DNA of 64,000 bases from an uncultured Bacteroidota bacterium. Lineage in GTDB: Bacteria; Bacteroidota; Rhodothermia; Rhodothermales; Salinibacteraceae. A program made the translations under genes and the position numbers. The stretch lies in the NCBI GenBank assembly GCA_913056185.1, contig CAJXLV010000006.1, forward strand, positions 46,254-110,253. Direction: 5' to 3'. The notes under the pieces were generated by a model. That model saw only the letters and a list, made by a program, of their open reading frames with translations. It was not told the origin of the DNA and did not search any database. This document shows positions 11,895 through 20,663 of this stretch, piece after piece (positions within the stretch are counted from its first letter, which is position 1; the number at the start of each line of letters is the position of its first letter).

Positions 11895-13598
11895 TCACGG
11901 AGAAAGGGTGACGAGGCGTGTGGCGCGGCGACCACGATCAGTGACGACGACACAGCGATAGCGGCCCGGCGGCACCGCTGAGGCGTCGATTCGGAGGTGG
12001 TTGGGGCCCGCATGGGCCGGCTGGGTGGCGCGGTAGAGACGGCGTCCCTGCGGGGAGTACATCCTGACGCGCAGGGCCGCGGTGTGAGATGGGGCGGACA
12101 CGGGCACGATCAGGGCAGAATCGCGAACGGAACGGTACGGCTGCGCGACCTGCAGCTGCGACGGCGGCGTGCGCCGGGCCAACCATTCCGCTGTGCGGAA
12201 CGCAGCGTCCGCGTTTACGATGCCCCAGCCGCGGCTCGTATCGGGGGTCTGGGCCTGTGAGGCGGTCTGGCGCAGCAGCTGGCGCACCGCCATTGGCCCG
12301 AGCGAGGGATTGACCTGGAGCATCTGCGCGACGACGGCGGTGACCTGCGGACTGGCAAAAGAGGTGCCACTGACGCGGGCGTACCTCCCCCGCGCCGACG
12401 CCGCAGGAATGGCCTGTCCCTGAACCAGCACATCCGGCTTGCGGCGTCCGTCGGCCGTCGGTCCGCGCGCACTGAAAGGGGCGAGCGACGAGTCCGGGGC
12501 CACAGCGCCCACGGTGATTGCTGAGTCCGCATCGGCGGGCGTGTTGACGTAGTACCAGCACGAATCGGGGGTGCCGCACCCGCTGTTGCCCGCGCTCACA
12601 ACCACCGTCATCCCCAGGCGCGCTGCCCGGTCCACCGCCCGCGTTGTAAGAGCCGTGTCGCCGTCCAGGTCCTCCGGCGCATAACTGCGCTGCCCTTCAT
12701 CGAAGGTCGTGTACCCGATGGACACATTGACCACGTCAGCACCGCGTCGGTAGAGCCACTCCAGGCCCGCCACAAAGTGGTCCTCTTCGACGGTGCGCTC
12801 AAACTGCGTATACTCCGTGGTGGCGCCCAGGACCGTTGCCCCAAAGGCCGGGCCCACGAGGCGGTCGGCGTCGTAGCCGGCAGCCACCGACACCACGCTG
12901 AGCCCGTGGGTGCCGCCCTGCCGCCGCCGGGGAAAGGAGCGCAACGCCGCCAGGCGGCCGTCGGCCCGCAGCGACACGAAGGCCGGATGCCGCAGCCCCG
13001 CGAACGAGGCATCCAAGAACCCAATCCGAACGCCGCGTCCATTCCAGCCCCGTGCGAGCGGCGGCAGGGCGTGGATGCGCCGGAGCGGTCCCTCCAGGGC
13101 TCCTACAGCTGGAGATCGCGGTGGCGCAGCGGGAATTGGCGGGGCGGCGTGCAGGACGGAACGAGTGGTTCCGGGGCGACCCGGAGCCCTTCTGGGGCGG
13201 CGCAGGGGAGAGAGGGTGCCCACCGGCTGCGTGCGACGAACGTAGGGGCGCTGAGCCACCGTGCGGCGCATCTCGGGGGAGAGGCGTGCACTCACCGCAT
13301 GAAACCAGCGGCTGTGCACCAGCGGGCGGACGCCGAGTGCGCGCAGGCGCCGGAGGTGCACGTCAGCCACCGGGCGCGTTCTCCGAACAGAGCGCGAGGG
13401 GGAAGGGCGCTGCTCCAGGAAGATCCAGTACTTCTGAGCGCCCGAATGTGCTGTGGGGCGCTCGTCGGTGGGGGGGGCTGCACACGCCGCCCAGACGCCG
13501 CCCGCAAGGAGGGCAATTCCAAGAAGCATTCCTCTGGCCGCAGCGCGGGCCGAGCGGGCCCTTGCAAAGCCGCAACGAAAACGGACGCGCTCAAACAT
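11895..13598 (-). CDS. Secreted subtilisin-like serine protease (peptidase S8)
   Basis: 567 residues with an N-terminal hydrophobic export signal (MLLGIALLAGGVWAACA, residues 24-40). The catalytic triad is visible: Asp in GFLDASFAG (near residue 195), His in GGTHGLSVV (near 231) and Ser in GTSFASPQV (near 413). The oxyanion Asn is in VVSAGNSG. A propeptide-like region of about 130 residues precedes the domain, and a C-terminal Ig-like/T9SS-type sorting-like segment (LRVRMYSPQGRRLYRA) ends the protein. Compared with typical subtilases it carries many arginines in the pro-region. It is upstream of the VWA gene and probably cotranscribed. Confidence 0.92.
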   Translation of the reverse strand: MFERVRFRCGFARARSARAAARGMLLGIALLAGGVWAACAAPPTDERPTAHSGAQKYWIFLEQRPSPSRSVRRTRPVADVHLRRLRALGVRPLVHSRWFHAVSARLSPEMRRTVAQRPYVRRTQPVGTLSPLRRPRRAPGRPGTTRSVLHAAPPIPAAPPRSPAVGALEGPLRRIHALPPLARGWNGRGVRIGFLDASFAGLRHPAFVSLRADGRLAALRSFPRRRQGGTHGLSVVSVAAGYDADRLVGPAFGATVLGATTEYTQFERTVEEDHFVAGLEWLYRRGADVVNVSIGYTTFDEGQRSYAPEDLDGDTALTTRAVDRAARLGMTVVVSAGNSGCGTPDSCWYYVNTPADADSAITVGAVAPDSSLAPFSARGPTADGRRKPDVLVQGQAIPAASARGRYARVSGTSFASPQVTAVVAQMLQVNPSLGPMAVRQLLRQTASQAQTPDTSRGWGIVNADAAFRTAEWLARRTPPSQLQVAQPYRSVRDSALIVPVSAPSHTAALRVRMYSPQGRRLYRATQPAHAGPNHLRIDASAVPPGRYRCVVVTDRGRRATRLVTLSP

Positions 13599-13691
13599 AG
13601 GACGAGGGGGGCAAGAGCGCTCTCGGGTAGGGTCGGTCCGCTTCGCCGGGACCGCTCAGCATCAGTCCATGCCCCGACGACAGGGAAGGAC

Positions 13692-14645
13692 TCAAAGATA
13701 CAAGTACATCATGTATCCGGCAAAGCAGGCAACCATGAACCCGCCCTCCAGCCGCGAGATCTTGTGGTTGAACCACGTGATCGGCACCAGAAGGGCACAG
13801 AAAGCCAGCATCACCGGAAAATGCACGCGGAGGGTCTCGGCATCCACCGTGATGGGCTGGATGATGGACAGTGTGCCTACCACAAACAGCACATTCAGCA
13901 GATTGCTCCCCATGACATTGCCCACCGTCATCCCCGATTCCTCTTTCAGCGTCCCCACCATCGACGCAGCGAGTTCGGGCAAGCTGGTGCCGATGGCCAC
14001 CACCGTGAGCCCAATGACCACATTATCGATCCCCATGTGATTTGCAATTGCCATGGCATTGTCCACCATCAAGTGCGCGCCAAGTGCCAGGCCGCCTATT
14101 CCGCCGAGCACGTAGACCGACTTGGCCGCCGTTGAAAGATCCGGGTCGGCCGAGTCCAGTTCGCCCTCCATGCTGTTCAGGATCGTAGCGGTGCTGGTAC
14201 GACGGGCATCGTAAAAGACGTACGCGCCGAGGGCCAGCAAAAGGAGCACCATGAGGGTGCCGTCCCCGGCCCCAATGACACCATCCCATGCACACACGTA
14301 AAACAGCACCATTACGCCCAGCATCACCGAGTATTCGCGAGAGATGACCTCCGGGGCCACCGCGAGGGGAAGCGCGAGGGCGCAGGTGCCCAGGATGAGC
14401 GCCACATTGCTGATGTTGGAGCCGATGATGTTGCCAATCGCGAGTGGAGACTCGCCCGACAGCAGCGCGAAAACGTTGACGAGGAACTCCGGCATGGACG
14501 TTCCAAGTGCCACCACCGTCAGGCCCACGATGACGGGCCGGATGCCGTAGTGCAGAGCGATGCTCGACGCGCCCTGAATGAGCCCCTCGGCGCCCAGGTA
14601 CAACACGAGGAGGCCGAGAAGAAAAAGGAAGCCGTAGAGAAACAT
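13692..14645 (-). CDS. Calcium/sodium antiporter, CaCA family (YrbG-like)
   Basis: 317 residues, about ten membrane helices. Both signature alpha repeats are present: GTSMPE with GNIIGSNI in the first half and GTSLPE with GNVMGSNL in the second. This is the inverted duplication typical of K+-independent Na+/Ca2+ exchangers. A short acidic cytoplasmic loop (EGELDSADPDLS) separates the halves. The protein exchanges Ca2+ for Na+ across the inner membrane in characterised relatives; transport direction here is inferred. The ATG at 14645 starts directly with the first helix. Confidence 0.94.
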   Translation of the reverse strand: MFLYGFLFLLGLLVLYLGAEGLIQGASSIALHYGIRPVIVGLTVVALGTSMPEFLVNVFALLSGESPLAIGNIIGSNISNVALILGTCALALPLAVAPEVISREYSVMLGVMVLFYVCAWDGVIGAGDGTLMVLLLLALGAYVFYDARRTSTATILNSMEGELDSADPDLSTAAKSVYVLGGIGGLALGAHLMVDNAMAIANHMGIDNVVIGLTVVAIGTSLPELAASMVGTLKEESGMTVGNVMGSNLLNVLFVVGTLSIIQPITVDAETLRVHFPVMLAFCALLVPITWFNHKISRLEGGFMVACFAGYMMYLYL

Positions 14646-15063
14646 GCGGGGGACTCAAATGAATCGCCGACCAGACACGAATGCATCACAAGCTCCCCGG
14701 CGGTCGGTGGCCGGGGAAATCGCGTTCTTGGGCGCATGCCCTTCCGGGCAGGTCCTGCTGCGAGCGGAGGCCCCTGCAAAGCGGCGGGGCCGAGGCGCAC
14801 AGGGCGGCAGCCGGGAGGAGCGAGGAAGGCAACACGAGCAGTACAGAACGAAGCCGGTCCTGCAGGGCAGCGCATCGCGGTCCCGAACGCTGTCGAGAGA
14901 GAACCCTGACGCACGGTCTGTGTTTTTTCCGAGGGCAGGCGGGACGGCCAGTTGGGGCCGTACACGCCGGATGCGAGGCGCTTCCTGACGAGCCCCCTTC
15001 AGGCATTCGGTTGCTCAGTAGGACGTCCGTTTGTGCACGTCGGTCGGGGGGGCGGCATGGGGG
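14646..15063. other. Gene-free intergenic stretch
   Basis: 418 bases between the antiporter start and the cytidine deaminase stop, both minus strand. It holds a small hairpin at 14944-14961 (ACGGCC / GGCCGT) and a T6 run near 14923-14928. Open frames crossing it have no conserved content. It presumably contains the antiporter promoter. Confidence 0.5.
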
Positions 15064-15870
15064 TCAGGACTCCTGGAGCAGGGCATGCCCCCGAAACGAT
15101 CCCGGCAGCAACTCCGAGGGCGTGGCCTGTTCGGGGGGCGTGGCATGCCGGTCCATCCAAAGCGTGGTATCGGGGGCGAGTTCCGCCAGGAGCTGCCGAC
15201 AGGCCCCACAGGGCGTGCCGTGTGGATCCGTCGTGCAGGTGAGAAAAAGGCGCTTTGGAGCTGGCAGGTCGTAGGAGTGCACCGTGCCCAGCGCAGCGCG
15301 CTCGGCGCAAAGAATGCGGGCCCAGTCAGGGTGCTCCACGTTGACGCCCGGCACAAGGGCCCCGTGTTCGCATTCGAGCAGGGCACCGACGGGGTAGTGC
15401 GAGGCGGGGACGTAAGCGCGCTCGGCAATCTCACGCACATGGGCGAGGCCGGCCTGAGGCGATGCGTCAATTGAGGCATCGAGGGTGGGCGAGAGCGGCG
15501 CCTCCGGGGTGGGGAGGGCGCCGTTGCCGGTCCAGCCGCCCCGGACCCATGCATCATCGGCGGCGGCTTCGTACGGGCCGGTCGACAGCGCGTCGACGTA
15601 CAGGGCTTCCTCGCGTCGGAACGGGCGCGACAGCACCACGGCGACGCTGCGCGCCGCGACCTCAGCCGCCACCGCGGTGGTGTAGGCATTGAGGAGGGCG
15701 GGCAGCGTAAGGCCGTACGAGGCACTCTCCACGCGCACCCCGGGGATCCAGTGCCCACTGTCGAGAAGAAGCACGGCGGCCGCGGGCGTTTCCGAAAACG
15801 GGGCGTGTGCGCGTCGGGTGAGGGCGTGCGCCTGCGTGCGGAGCACGTCAAGCACCGGGTGGGAAGGCAT
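15064..15870 (-). CDS. cdd: Cytidine deaminase-like protein with duplicated domain, catalytic half C-terminal
   Basis: 268 residues. The C-terminal half carries the zinc site of cytidine deaminases: CAE within ILCAERAALGT (near residue 186) and PCGAC (near 218-222). The N-terminal half aligns by eye with the same fold (APFSETPAAAVLLLDSGHWIPGVRVES against APASHYPVGALLECEHGALVPGVNVEH in shifted form) but lacks the Cys/Glu zinc motif. Two-domain CDAs of the E. coli type have the active domain first; here the order is reversed. The role is pyrimidine salvage (cytidine to uridine) if active. The ATG at 15870 (MPSHPVLDV) is chosen; upstream frame to 16245 is unconserved. Confidence 0.85.
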   Translation of the reverse strand: MPSHPVLDVLRTQAHALTRRAHAPFSETPAAAVLLLDSGHWIPGVRVESASYGLTLPALLNAYTTAVAAEVAARSVAVVLSRPFRREEALYVDALSTGPYEAAADDAWVRGGWTGNGALPTPEAPLSPTLDASIDASPQAGLAHVREIAERAYVPASHYPVGALLECEHGALVPGVNVEHPDWARILCAERAALGTVHSYDLPAPKRLFLTCTTDPHGTPCGACRQLLAELAPDTTLWMDRHATPPEQATPSELLPGSFRGHALLQES

Positions 15871-16299
15871 GGCCACCGGGGGCGATTGTGAGAAGCACTG
15901 CTGTGAAAAGCAACGCAAGGGGAATCGGCGAATCGGTGGCACTGCTGCAGGTTCCCACCGGGGGCGCACGAACCGTTGCCGCGAGGGGCGATTGCGGAAG
16001 CGGAGGGCACGACGGGGCAAGGCGCAATGAGGCAGGCCGCAACGGTCGCGCTGGCGGTGCGTTGAAGCTGCGCGCGGGGTTCTGGGTTGGCGAGAGCCGT
16101 AAATGCAGAGCATTCTGCGAAGCCGAACGACTCTGAAGGATAGAGGAAGGCGCGGGACGCCTACCGGATCAAATGATCCGGGCTGAACGCGCATGGTCCT
16201 GTGAACGAGTACTTCTGAGTACAGGCACAAAGCGACCGCTTTCATGCCTGTCGCGTGAGCAAGAATCCCCCGGATTCATTCGGGGGGGACGTCAAATCC
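15871..16299. other. Intergenic region with several hairpins
   Basis: 429 bases between divergent genes. It contains a perfect 7-bp hairpin at 16164-16181 (CCGGATC-AAAT-GATCCGG) and a 6-bp hairpin at 16267-16286 (CCCCCG / CGGGGG) just before the next start codon. Promoters for both flanking genes should lie here. If the downstream gene instead starts at the GTG at 16255, the second hairpin is inside the coding region. Confidence 0.5.
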
Positions 16300-16659
16300 A
16301 TGCCCCTGCTTGCAATGCCCGAGACTCCGCCCGAACTCGCCGTTGGTGATCGCCTGGTCGTGTCCGACGACGAGGACCCACTCCATGTCGTTACCATCCG
16401 CAGTGACGACCACCTGTTCGTGACGACCTATCGAGAGACCGCGGACGGCCCAGTGCGGCTGGCCCTGCAGGTCGACATCACGACGGGGGCCACCGCCATT
16501 GACCCCCGCAGCTTCGATCGGGCGTTTTGGACCCTGGTGGTGCGCGGCACTCCACAGCCGCAGGCGGGGCTTCGCGAGGCCCTCGCGGCAGTGAGGGATC
16601 CCAGCATCGAGGTGGTGCCCATGCGCCGCGAGCTCCGGATTGCAGAGGGCACGCCGTGA
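16300..16659 (+). CDS. Hypothetical protein, 119 residues
   Basis: No family recognised. The protein is acidic, without signal peptide or membrane segment, and has an alternating beta-like core (LAVGDRLVVSDD...HVVTIRSDDHLFVTTYRE), suggesting a small beta-rich domain. It could start at GTG 16255, which would add 15 residues and include the hairpin at 16267-16286; the ATG at 16300, just downstream of a G-run, is preferred. It lies 79 bases upstream of the tRNA-Leu gene on the same strand. Confidence 0.6.
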   Translation: MPLLAMPETPPELAVGDRLVVSDDEDPLHVVTIRSDDHLFVTTYRETADGPVRLALQVDITTGATAIDPRSFDRAFWTLVVRGTPQPQAGLREALAAVRDPSIEVVPMRRELRIAEGTP

Positions 16660-16738
16660 CGCTGCGCACCGTCGCGGTCCCCGAATCTCTTTGCACGGGG
16701 CCGCGTAGAGCGGTATGTCAAAACGTTGGGGGGCCTTC

Positions 16739-16824
16739 GCCGGGGTGGCGGAAGTGGCAGACGCAACGGACTTAAAATCCGTTGGTGCATGTGCACCGTG
16801 TGGGTTCGAGTCCCACCCCCGGCA
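16739..16824 (+). tRNA. tRNA-Leu (anticodon TAA)
   Basis: 86-base class II tRNA. The acceptor stem GCCGGGG pairs with CCCCGGC, the anticodon stem ACGGA/TCCGT encloses loop CTTAAAA (anticodon TAA at 16773-16775), there is a long variable arm (TGGTGCATGTGCACCG), and the T arm is GTGGG-TTCGAGT-CCCAC. The discriminator is A and the 3' CCA is not encoded. It reads UUA, a rare codon in this GC-rich genome, and UUG by wobble. Confidence 0.97.
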
Positions 16825-17106
16825 CTGCCTTTTTTGCCCGAGCAGCCCCCTGGGCCCCACCCTCAAGGGCTGTGACGTTCTGAGGCGGGCGAGCAGAGGT
16901 GCGCGAGAGGGCCTCCCCTCCCTCTGGGAGAGGTGCCAATGTCTTTTTCTCGCGTTCCCCCTTGGCCCCACCGCCGGTCCGCCGATGCCAGTCCGTCGGC
17001 TCTGTCTTGAATTCGTCCGGGCGTAATGGTGATCTTGGGAACTCCCGAGGGGCTTCGGGTCCCCCGGAGAGTGCCAATGCCCTCTTTCCCAGCGCCCCGT
17101 GCCGCC

Positions 17107-17526
17107 ATGCCCGCAGTTTCGTCCGATGTCCTCCAAGACCAGGTGGCGCACCACCTGACCCCCCACGGCAGCGACGGCGTGCGCACGGCCCTCTCCGGGG
17201 TCGTGGACCTGCACGCCCTGAAGGAGCGGCAGTACGGCACGGTGCTAACGACGGTAGAGGAGCGCCTCGTCCAGGCCCGCTACTCCCTACTGTCAATGCT
17301 CGTGGCGGGAATTTACTTCGGGGGCCTGGTGGGACATTGGCTTGTGGACCTATCCACGTGGACGGCCATCGCGTGGTGGGTAGGGCCGCTGGTCCTTGTC
17401 TCGGCCTATGCGCTGTACTCCGCCCACCAAACCCTCCGCCTGATCCGCCACCTGTCGGAGGCCCGTGCCTTGCTGGAAGTGCTGCACGAACGGGACCGGG
17501 CCGAAGGACCCGCGCCCTCGGCGTAG
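17107..17526 (+). CDS. Hypothetical protein with two membrane helices
   Basis: 139 residues. An N-terminal cytoplasmic part is followed by two hydrophobic helices, LLSMLVAGIYFGGLVGHWL and TAIAWWVGPLVLVSAYALY, and a short charged C-terminal tail (SEARALLEVLHERDRAE). No family recognised. Upstream in-frame starts exist at 17026 and 17077; ATG 17107 (MPAVSSDVL) is a compromise. It ends 45 bases before the aminopeptidase gene and may share its transcript. Confidence 0.65.
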   Translation: MPAVSSDVLQDQVAHHLTPHGSDGVRTALSGVVDLHALKERQYGTVLTTVEERLVQARYSLLSMLVAGIYFGGLVGHWLVDLSTWTAIAWWVGPLVLVSAYALYSAHQTLRLIRHLSEARALLEVLHERDRAEGPAPSA

Positions 17527-17571
17527 TCGATCCGTGCCCTCGCTGTGTTCCGCCCTCGTTCCCGCCGCCTC

Positions 17572-18972
17572 ATGTTCGATGCCGCCACCTACCGCGCCCG
17601 CCGCCGCACCCTGCTGCAAGAGGATCGTCCGGCGGAAGGCCTTGTTCTGCTTCCGGGCAACACCCCCTCGCCGCGCAATTACGCCGACAACCCGCATCCC
17701 TTTCGGCAAGACAGCACGTTTCTATACTACTTTGGGCACGACCGGCCCCACCTCTGCGGGGTGATGGACCTGGAGGAGGGAACGGCGTCGCTCTATGGAC
17801 GCACGTCGACCCTCGAGGATGAAATCTGGACCGGCGGCACGCCGTCGCTGCAGGCATTGGCGGACCGTGTAGGGGCCCAGAAGGGGGGCTCGCTGTCTGT
17901 GCTTGAGGAAGCGCTCGCCGACGCTCGTGCCCGGGGCCGCACGATTCACTTTCCCCCGCCCTACCGCGATGCCCAGCGGCTTCGGTACGCGCGGTGGCTG
18001 GGGGGCGCCCCGGACGAGATCGGGGCACAGGCCTCAGAGGCTCTTGCCCGGGCCGTCATCCGGCAGCGCTCCGTGAAAACAGACGCGGAGGTGGCGGAGA
18101 TTGAGGACGCCCTCACGGCGACGGCCCAGATCCATCGCGCCGCCCAGCGCCACGCTGTGCCCGGGGCCACGGAGCAGTCGCTCGTGGGGCGCATGACGGG
18201 CCGTCTGGCGGGGGCGAATCGATCGTTTGCTTTTCCGCCCACCTGCTCCATCCATGGCGAGGTGCTGCACAACCACGCCTCCCCCAACACGCTCGCGGAG
18301 GGGGACCTGCTGCTGGTGGATGCAGGGGCCACGTCGCCGCGTCACTACGCGGGCGACATTACCCGTGTTACGCCGGTCGGCGGCCGCTTTACGGAGCGAC
18401 AGCGCGCGCTCTACACGGCGGTGCTGGCGGCCCAGGAGGCCGCCCTGCAGGCCCTCGCGCCGGGCGTGCCGTTTGTTGAGATCCACCGGCGCGCCGCCCA
18501 CGTCCTTACGGAGCATCTTATGGAGCTGGGCCTGATGCAGGGCGACCCGGCGGCGGCAGTAGCGGCCGGGGCGCACGCGCTTTTCTTTCCGCATGGGCTG
18601 GGGCACATGGTGGGACTGGATGTGCACGACATGGAAAGCCTCGGGGAGGACCGCGTGGGCTACGCCGATGACCAGTCGCGCTCGGACCAGTTTGGGCTGA
18701 ATGCGCTCCGGCTGGCGCGGCCCCTGCGCCCGGGCTACGTGGTGACCGTAGAGCCGGGGTGCTATTTCATCCCACCGCTCATCGAGCACTGGCGGGCGGA
18801 AGGACGCCACGACGAGTTTCTGAGGTACGACCGGGTGACGGAGTTTATGAAGGAAGGAGGGATTCGGTTGGAGGACGATGCACTCATTACGGCGGACGGT
18901 GCCCGTGTGCTGGGACCGTCCCTGCCCAAATCGGTCGACGCGGTGGAGGCAGAGGCGGGGGCGGCGGTCTGA
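17572..18972 (+). CDS. pepP: Xaa-Pro aminopeptidase (peptidase M24B)
   Basis: 466 residues. An N-terminal creatinase-like domain (about 1-165) is followed by the pita-bread M24 domain. The five metal ligands are visible: Asp in LLVDAGA, Asp in YAGDITR, His in HGLGHMVGLDVHD, Glu in TVEPGCYF and Glu in GGIRLEDD. It removes N-terminal residues preceding proline and is cytoplasmic with two Mn2+ or Co2+ ions in characterised enzymes. ATG 17572 (MFDAATYRARR) is favoured over GTG 17545. Confidence 0.93.
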   Translation: MFDAATYRARRRTLLQEDRPAEGLVLLPGNTPSPRNYADNPHPFRQDSTFLYYFGHDRPHLCGVMDLEEGTASLYGRTSTLEDEIWTGGTPSLQALADRVGAQKGGSLSVLEEALADARARGRTIHFPPPYRDAQRLRYARWLGGAPDEIGAQASEALARAVIRQRSVKTDAEVAEIEDALTATAQIHRAAQRHAVPGATEQSLVGRMTGRLAGANRSFAFPPTCSIHGEVLHNHASPNTLAEGDLLLVDAGATSPRHYAGDITRVTPVGGRFTERQRALYTAVLAAQEAALQALAPGVPFVEIHRRAAHVLTEHLMELGLMQGDPAAAVAAGAHALFFPHGLGHMVGLDVHDMESLGEDRVGYADDQSRSDQFGLNALRLARPLRPGYVVTVEPGCYFIPPLIEHWRAEGRHDEFLRYDRVTEFMKEGGIRLEDDALITADGARVLGPSLPKSVDAVEAEAGAAV

Positions 18973-19103
18973 GCCTCGGGCACGGCTTGAGCCGATCTCG
19001 GCCCACGGGGCCGACGGCGTTGCGTTACGGCGTTGCGTTTCGGGCGGGTCGTTTTGTATCCTTTCAGCGTCGTGCATGCCCTTTTGCCTTTGCTCCTTGT
19101 TCT

Positions 19104-19907
19104 ATGGATGCCCCCGACACCTGGACCACCGCCCACGACCTTGCTGTCGTCTACATTGCGCTCGCGTACGGGACCGACCACGACCTGAGTGACGAGGAGC
19201 TGCACGTGGTCAATGAGGCGCTGGAGGCGTGGCACGCCGGGGGGGAGGACGGCAGTGTGCACGAAATCATTGTGGAGGCGGCCACGGTGTTTGTGGAGGG
19301 CAATGCCGAGAATGCGGTGCGCCGGGCCATGCAGGACCTCCGTGCCGCCCTCGCCCCGGAGGAGCGGCGCACTACGGTGCGGCACCTGATCCGCATCGCC
19401 GAGGCGGACGGGGTGCTGCTGGAGCGAGAGCAGGGGTTTATCCATGCGTTGGCCGACGCGTGGTCTCTAAAAGAGCTCAGCGAAGAGCTGCTTCAGAACA
19501 CCTCCGCGGTGGTGCAGCGGCGGGGCGAAGACTGGGGCCTGATCCACGAGCTCGCCTTTCTCTACATCCTCGTGGGCCACGGCGACGATGACTTGTCGGA
19601 CGCGACCATTGAGGTGATGGTGGACCGGCTGGGGGAGTGGCGCACGGAGGCCTCGGAGGCGCAGGTGCGCGAGGTGGTGCGACGCGCCCTCCAGGTTTAC
19701 GCAGAGGCGGCGAGCGAGGAGCTGATCCACGATTCCGTAGAGGCGCTCAAGGATGCCCTGTCGCCCACCCACCGGCTGACGGTCCTGGACGATCTTTACA
19801 GCGTGGCCCGCGCCGACAGTCCCATGACGCCTTCCGAGCGGGACCTGATTCACTCGTTGGCAAAGGCGTGGGACGTGACGGTACGCATGAACGGACACGG
19901 CGGGTAA
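19104..19907 (+). CDS. TerB-like protein with tandem duplicated domain
   Basis: 267 residues built from two repeats of about 130 residues. Each begins with a helix pair (HDLAVVYIALAYGTDHDLSDEEL / HELAFLYILVGHGDDDLSDATI) and ends with a helical segment containing an acidic loop (IAEADGVLLEREQGFIHALADAWSL / VARADSPMTPSERDLIHSLAKAWDV). That second helical block resembles the TerB/DjlA-N fold, whose members bind metal or act in tellurite-resistance and stress complexes. No other ter gene is nearby, so the role is unknown. The ATG at 19104 follows a spacer of 131 bases after the aminopeptidase. Strongly acidic composition. Confidence 0.72.
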   Translation: MDAPDTWTTAHDLAVVYIALAYGTDHDLSDEELHVVNEALEAWHAGGEDGSVHEIIVEAATVFVEGNAENAVRRAMQDLRAALAPEERRTTVRHLIRIAEADGVLLEREQGFIHALADAWSLKELSEELLQNTSAVVQRRGEDWGLIHELAFLYILVGHGDDDLSDATIEVMVDRLGEWRTEASEAQVREVVRRALQVYAEAASEELIHDSVEALKDALSPTHRLTVLDDLYSVARADSPMTPSERDLIHSLAKAWDVTVRMNGHGG

Positions 19908-19935
19908 CCGGACACGGTGGGGCAGCCCGCGGGCG

Positions 19936-20448
19936 TCATGACGCGGCAGGGTTGCCCGCGTCGTCCGTGTGGTTGGGCACCTGTTGCCCCTGTCCCTGCC
20001 AATCCTCGCTGGGCGCCGCGCCCTCAGGCGGCGCAGTCGGCCCGCCTCCCCCAAACCCTCCTACATGCACCTGCAGGGTGCCCTGCTCCATCTTGCCCCG
20101 AAACCAGCGCATGAGCAGTCGGCGCAGGGGCGTCCGTGTGAGCGGCACCAGGCCCATGAACCCGAACACATCCGTCAGGATGCCCGGCGTGATGAGCAGG
20201 GCGCCCGACACCAGAATCAGGAGACCATCGGCCAGTTCTGTGCCCGGCAGGTCGCCGCGCTGAAGCCGGGCGGTGAGGCGCTGCCACGTGGAGAGCCCCT
20301 CGCGCCGAGCCAGGTGGCTGCCTACGAGGCCCGTGACGACAATCAGGCCGATGGTGGGCCAAAAGCCGATGAATCGGTCCACCTGGATGAGGAGGGCCAG
20401 TTCGACCGCAGGCGTGAGCAGAAAGAGAAGGATGAGGCGACCAAGCAT
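19936..20448 (-). CDS. fxsA: FxsA-family membrane protein
   Basis: 170 residues with hydrophobic segments LGRLILLFLLTPAVELALLI, GFWPTIGLIVVTGLVGSHLA and LLILVSGALLITPGILTDVFGF, the arrangement and motifs (PAVELALLI, TGxxGSxLAR, ITPGxLTDxxG) of FxsA. E. coli FxsA was named for suppressing phage T7 exclusion by F when overproduced; its cellular role is unclear. The C-terminal 40 residues are Gly/Pro/Gln-rich and variable. The start at 20448 (MLGRLILLF) puts the first helix at the N-terminus. Convergent with the TerB-like gene, 28 bases apart. Confidence 0.88.
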   Translation of the reverse strand: MLGRLILLFLLTPAVELALLIQVDRFIGFWPTIGLIVVTGLVGSHLARREGLSTWQRLTARLQRGDLPGTELADGLLILVSGALLITPGILTDVFGFMGLVPLTRTPLRRLLMRWFRGKMEQGTLQVHVGGFGGGGPTAPPEGAAPSEDWQGQGQQVPNHTDDAGNPAAS

Positions 20449-20663
20449 GGGGCGGCGCCGCAGGACGAGCCGAGGACGAGGAGGGATACAGAGCGATCTA
20501 CAACAACCGGTCAATCGAATTGCTGGGGCCTCCGTCCGTTCCCCGTGCGGGAGGGAGCGGGTCCCCATGGCGTCCCGAGAGGGGCCTCTGACGCCCAGTG
20601 GCAGACGACGGACCCGTGATCCCGTCGCTGCAGCGGTGATGATCCCAGGAGGGAGGCGGCCCG

